A DNA stretch of 64,000 nucleotides, taken from Paraburkholderia phenazinium. Lineage in GTDB: Bacteria > Pseudomonadota > Gammaproteobacteria > Burkholderiales > Burkholderiaceae. The notes below the pieces were generated by a model that saw nothing but the letters and a program-made list of their open reading frames with translations, had not been told where the DNA came from and did no database searches. Location: assembly GCF_900141745.1 (NCBI RefSeq), contig NZ_FSRM01000002.1, positions 1,922,001 to 1,986,000 of the forward strand, given 5' to 3'. Below, piece after piece: positions 63,706-64,000 of the stretch (its first letter is position 1; every line of letters starts with the position of its first letter). The position numbers were made by a program, and so were the translations under genes.

Positions 63706-64000
63706 TGCAATTCGCCGTCGCAACGTACGGATTGGGTTTCGTCGCGGGGGCGGCATCGGTACTGTCCCCCTGTGTGCTCCCGCTACTGCCAATACTCGCG
63801 ACGTCAGCGTTGGCTAAACATCGCTTCGGCATCGTCGCGTTGGCAGGGGGGCTGGCTATTTCGTTTGCGGGTGTTGGCATATTTCTCGCCACTCTAGGAG
63901 CGTCAGCTGGGCTGGACCCTGAGGTTCTTCGACGCGGCGCAGCGGGCGTGATGGTGTTTTTCGGCCTCGTCATGTTATCGGGCACCCTTCAAAGGGCTTT
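63705..64000 (+). CDS. CcdA/DsbD-type membrane thiol transporter, 3' end cut
   Basis: The first 98 codons are visible. LSPCVLPLLPI holds the conserved Cys and Pro pair of the CcdA family, and three hydrophobic segments follow. It would carry electrons from cytosolic thioredoxin to the periplasmic thioredoxin-like protein encoded just upstream. Confidence 0.9.
   Translation, partial: MQFAVATYGLGFVAGAASVLSPCVLPLLPILATSALAKHRFGIVALAGGLAISFAGVGIFLATLGASAGLDPEVLRRGAAGVMVFFGLVMLSGTLQRA

Noticed and set aside
1..64000. CRISPR arrays, prophage or IS elements
   Set aside because: No regularly spaced repeats, cas genes, transposases, integrases or phage structural genes were recognised.

Overview
The window looks like a beta-proteobacterial chromosome of the Burkholderia/Paraburkholderia type. 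I infer this from the high GC content, a Burkholderia-style porin, an HU protein with a Lys/Ala-rich N-terminal tail, many EmrAB/RND plus NodT-type efflux operons, and the overall gene families. No database search was possible, so the genus is an inference. No prophage, transposase or CRISPR array was recognised.

Layout. 1-2330: end of a locus with a fused ATP-grasp/alpha-E protein (cut by the window edge) and a transglutaminase-like protein. 2392-4597: polar amino-acid ABC transporter. 4615-6102: lone flagellar cap gene fliD. 6262-11491: two tandem MarR regulators and an EmrA/EmrB/NodT-type efflux operon; three promoters share a 12-base palindrome. 11553-14321: thiolase broken by an in-frame TGA, a ketopantoate-reductase-type enzyme and a small membrane protein. 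14377-21366: seven-gene minus-strand operon coding for a PotABCD-like importer and a three-subunit flavin/[2Fe-2S] dehydrogenase (HcnABC/opine oxidase/D-hydroxyproline dehydrogenase type), divergent from an IclR regulator. 22580-27329: XRE-cupin regulator, POT peptide transporter, AhpD-like protein and MocR regulator. 27543-32679: HU-type protein, then a second, complete ATP-grasp / alpha-E / transglutaminase / Anbu-peptidase cluster. 32818-35720: porin and BrkB/YihY membrane protein. 35941-45180: complete selenocysteine formate dehydrogenase block, fdoG (Sec at an in-frame TGA) - fdoH - fdoI - fdhE - selA - selB - tRNA-Sec.

45192-55035: about 9.8 kb bounded by two direct copies of a 75-base repeat (68/75 identical) directly after tRNA-Sec. 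It holds a tRNA 3'-end remnant, a two-component system, an RND efflux operon and a TetR regulator. 55118-64000: mixed accessory genes: ClC chloride channel, Pal-like lipoprotein, orphan histidine kinase, universal stress protein, a probable small RNA with a PmrA-box-like promoter, a MarR regulator, ABM-fold monooxygenase, YkgJ-type cysteine-cluster protein, and a thioredoxin/CcdA pair cut by the window end.

The most interesting points are the two paralogous ATP-grasp/alpha-E/transglutaminase loci 26 kb apart, whose product is unknown; the self-contained selenocysteine island with a repeat-bounded accessory segment beside it; the shared palindrome of the efflux regulon; the dehydrogenase operon of unknown substrate; and the unannotated RNA near 60 kb. 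All domain calls come from reading motifs by eye.
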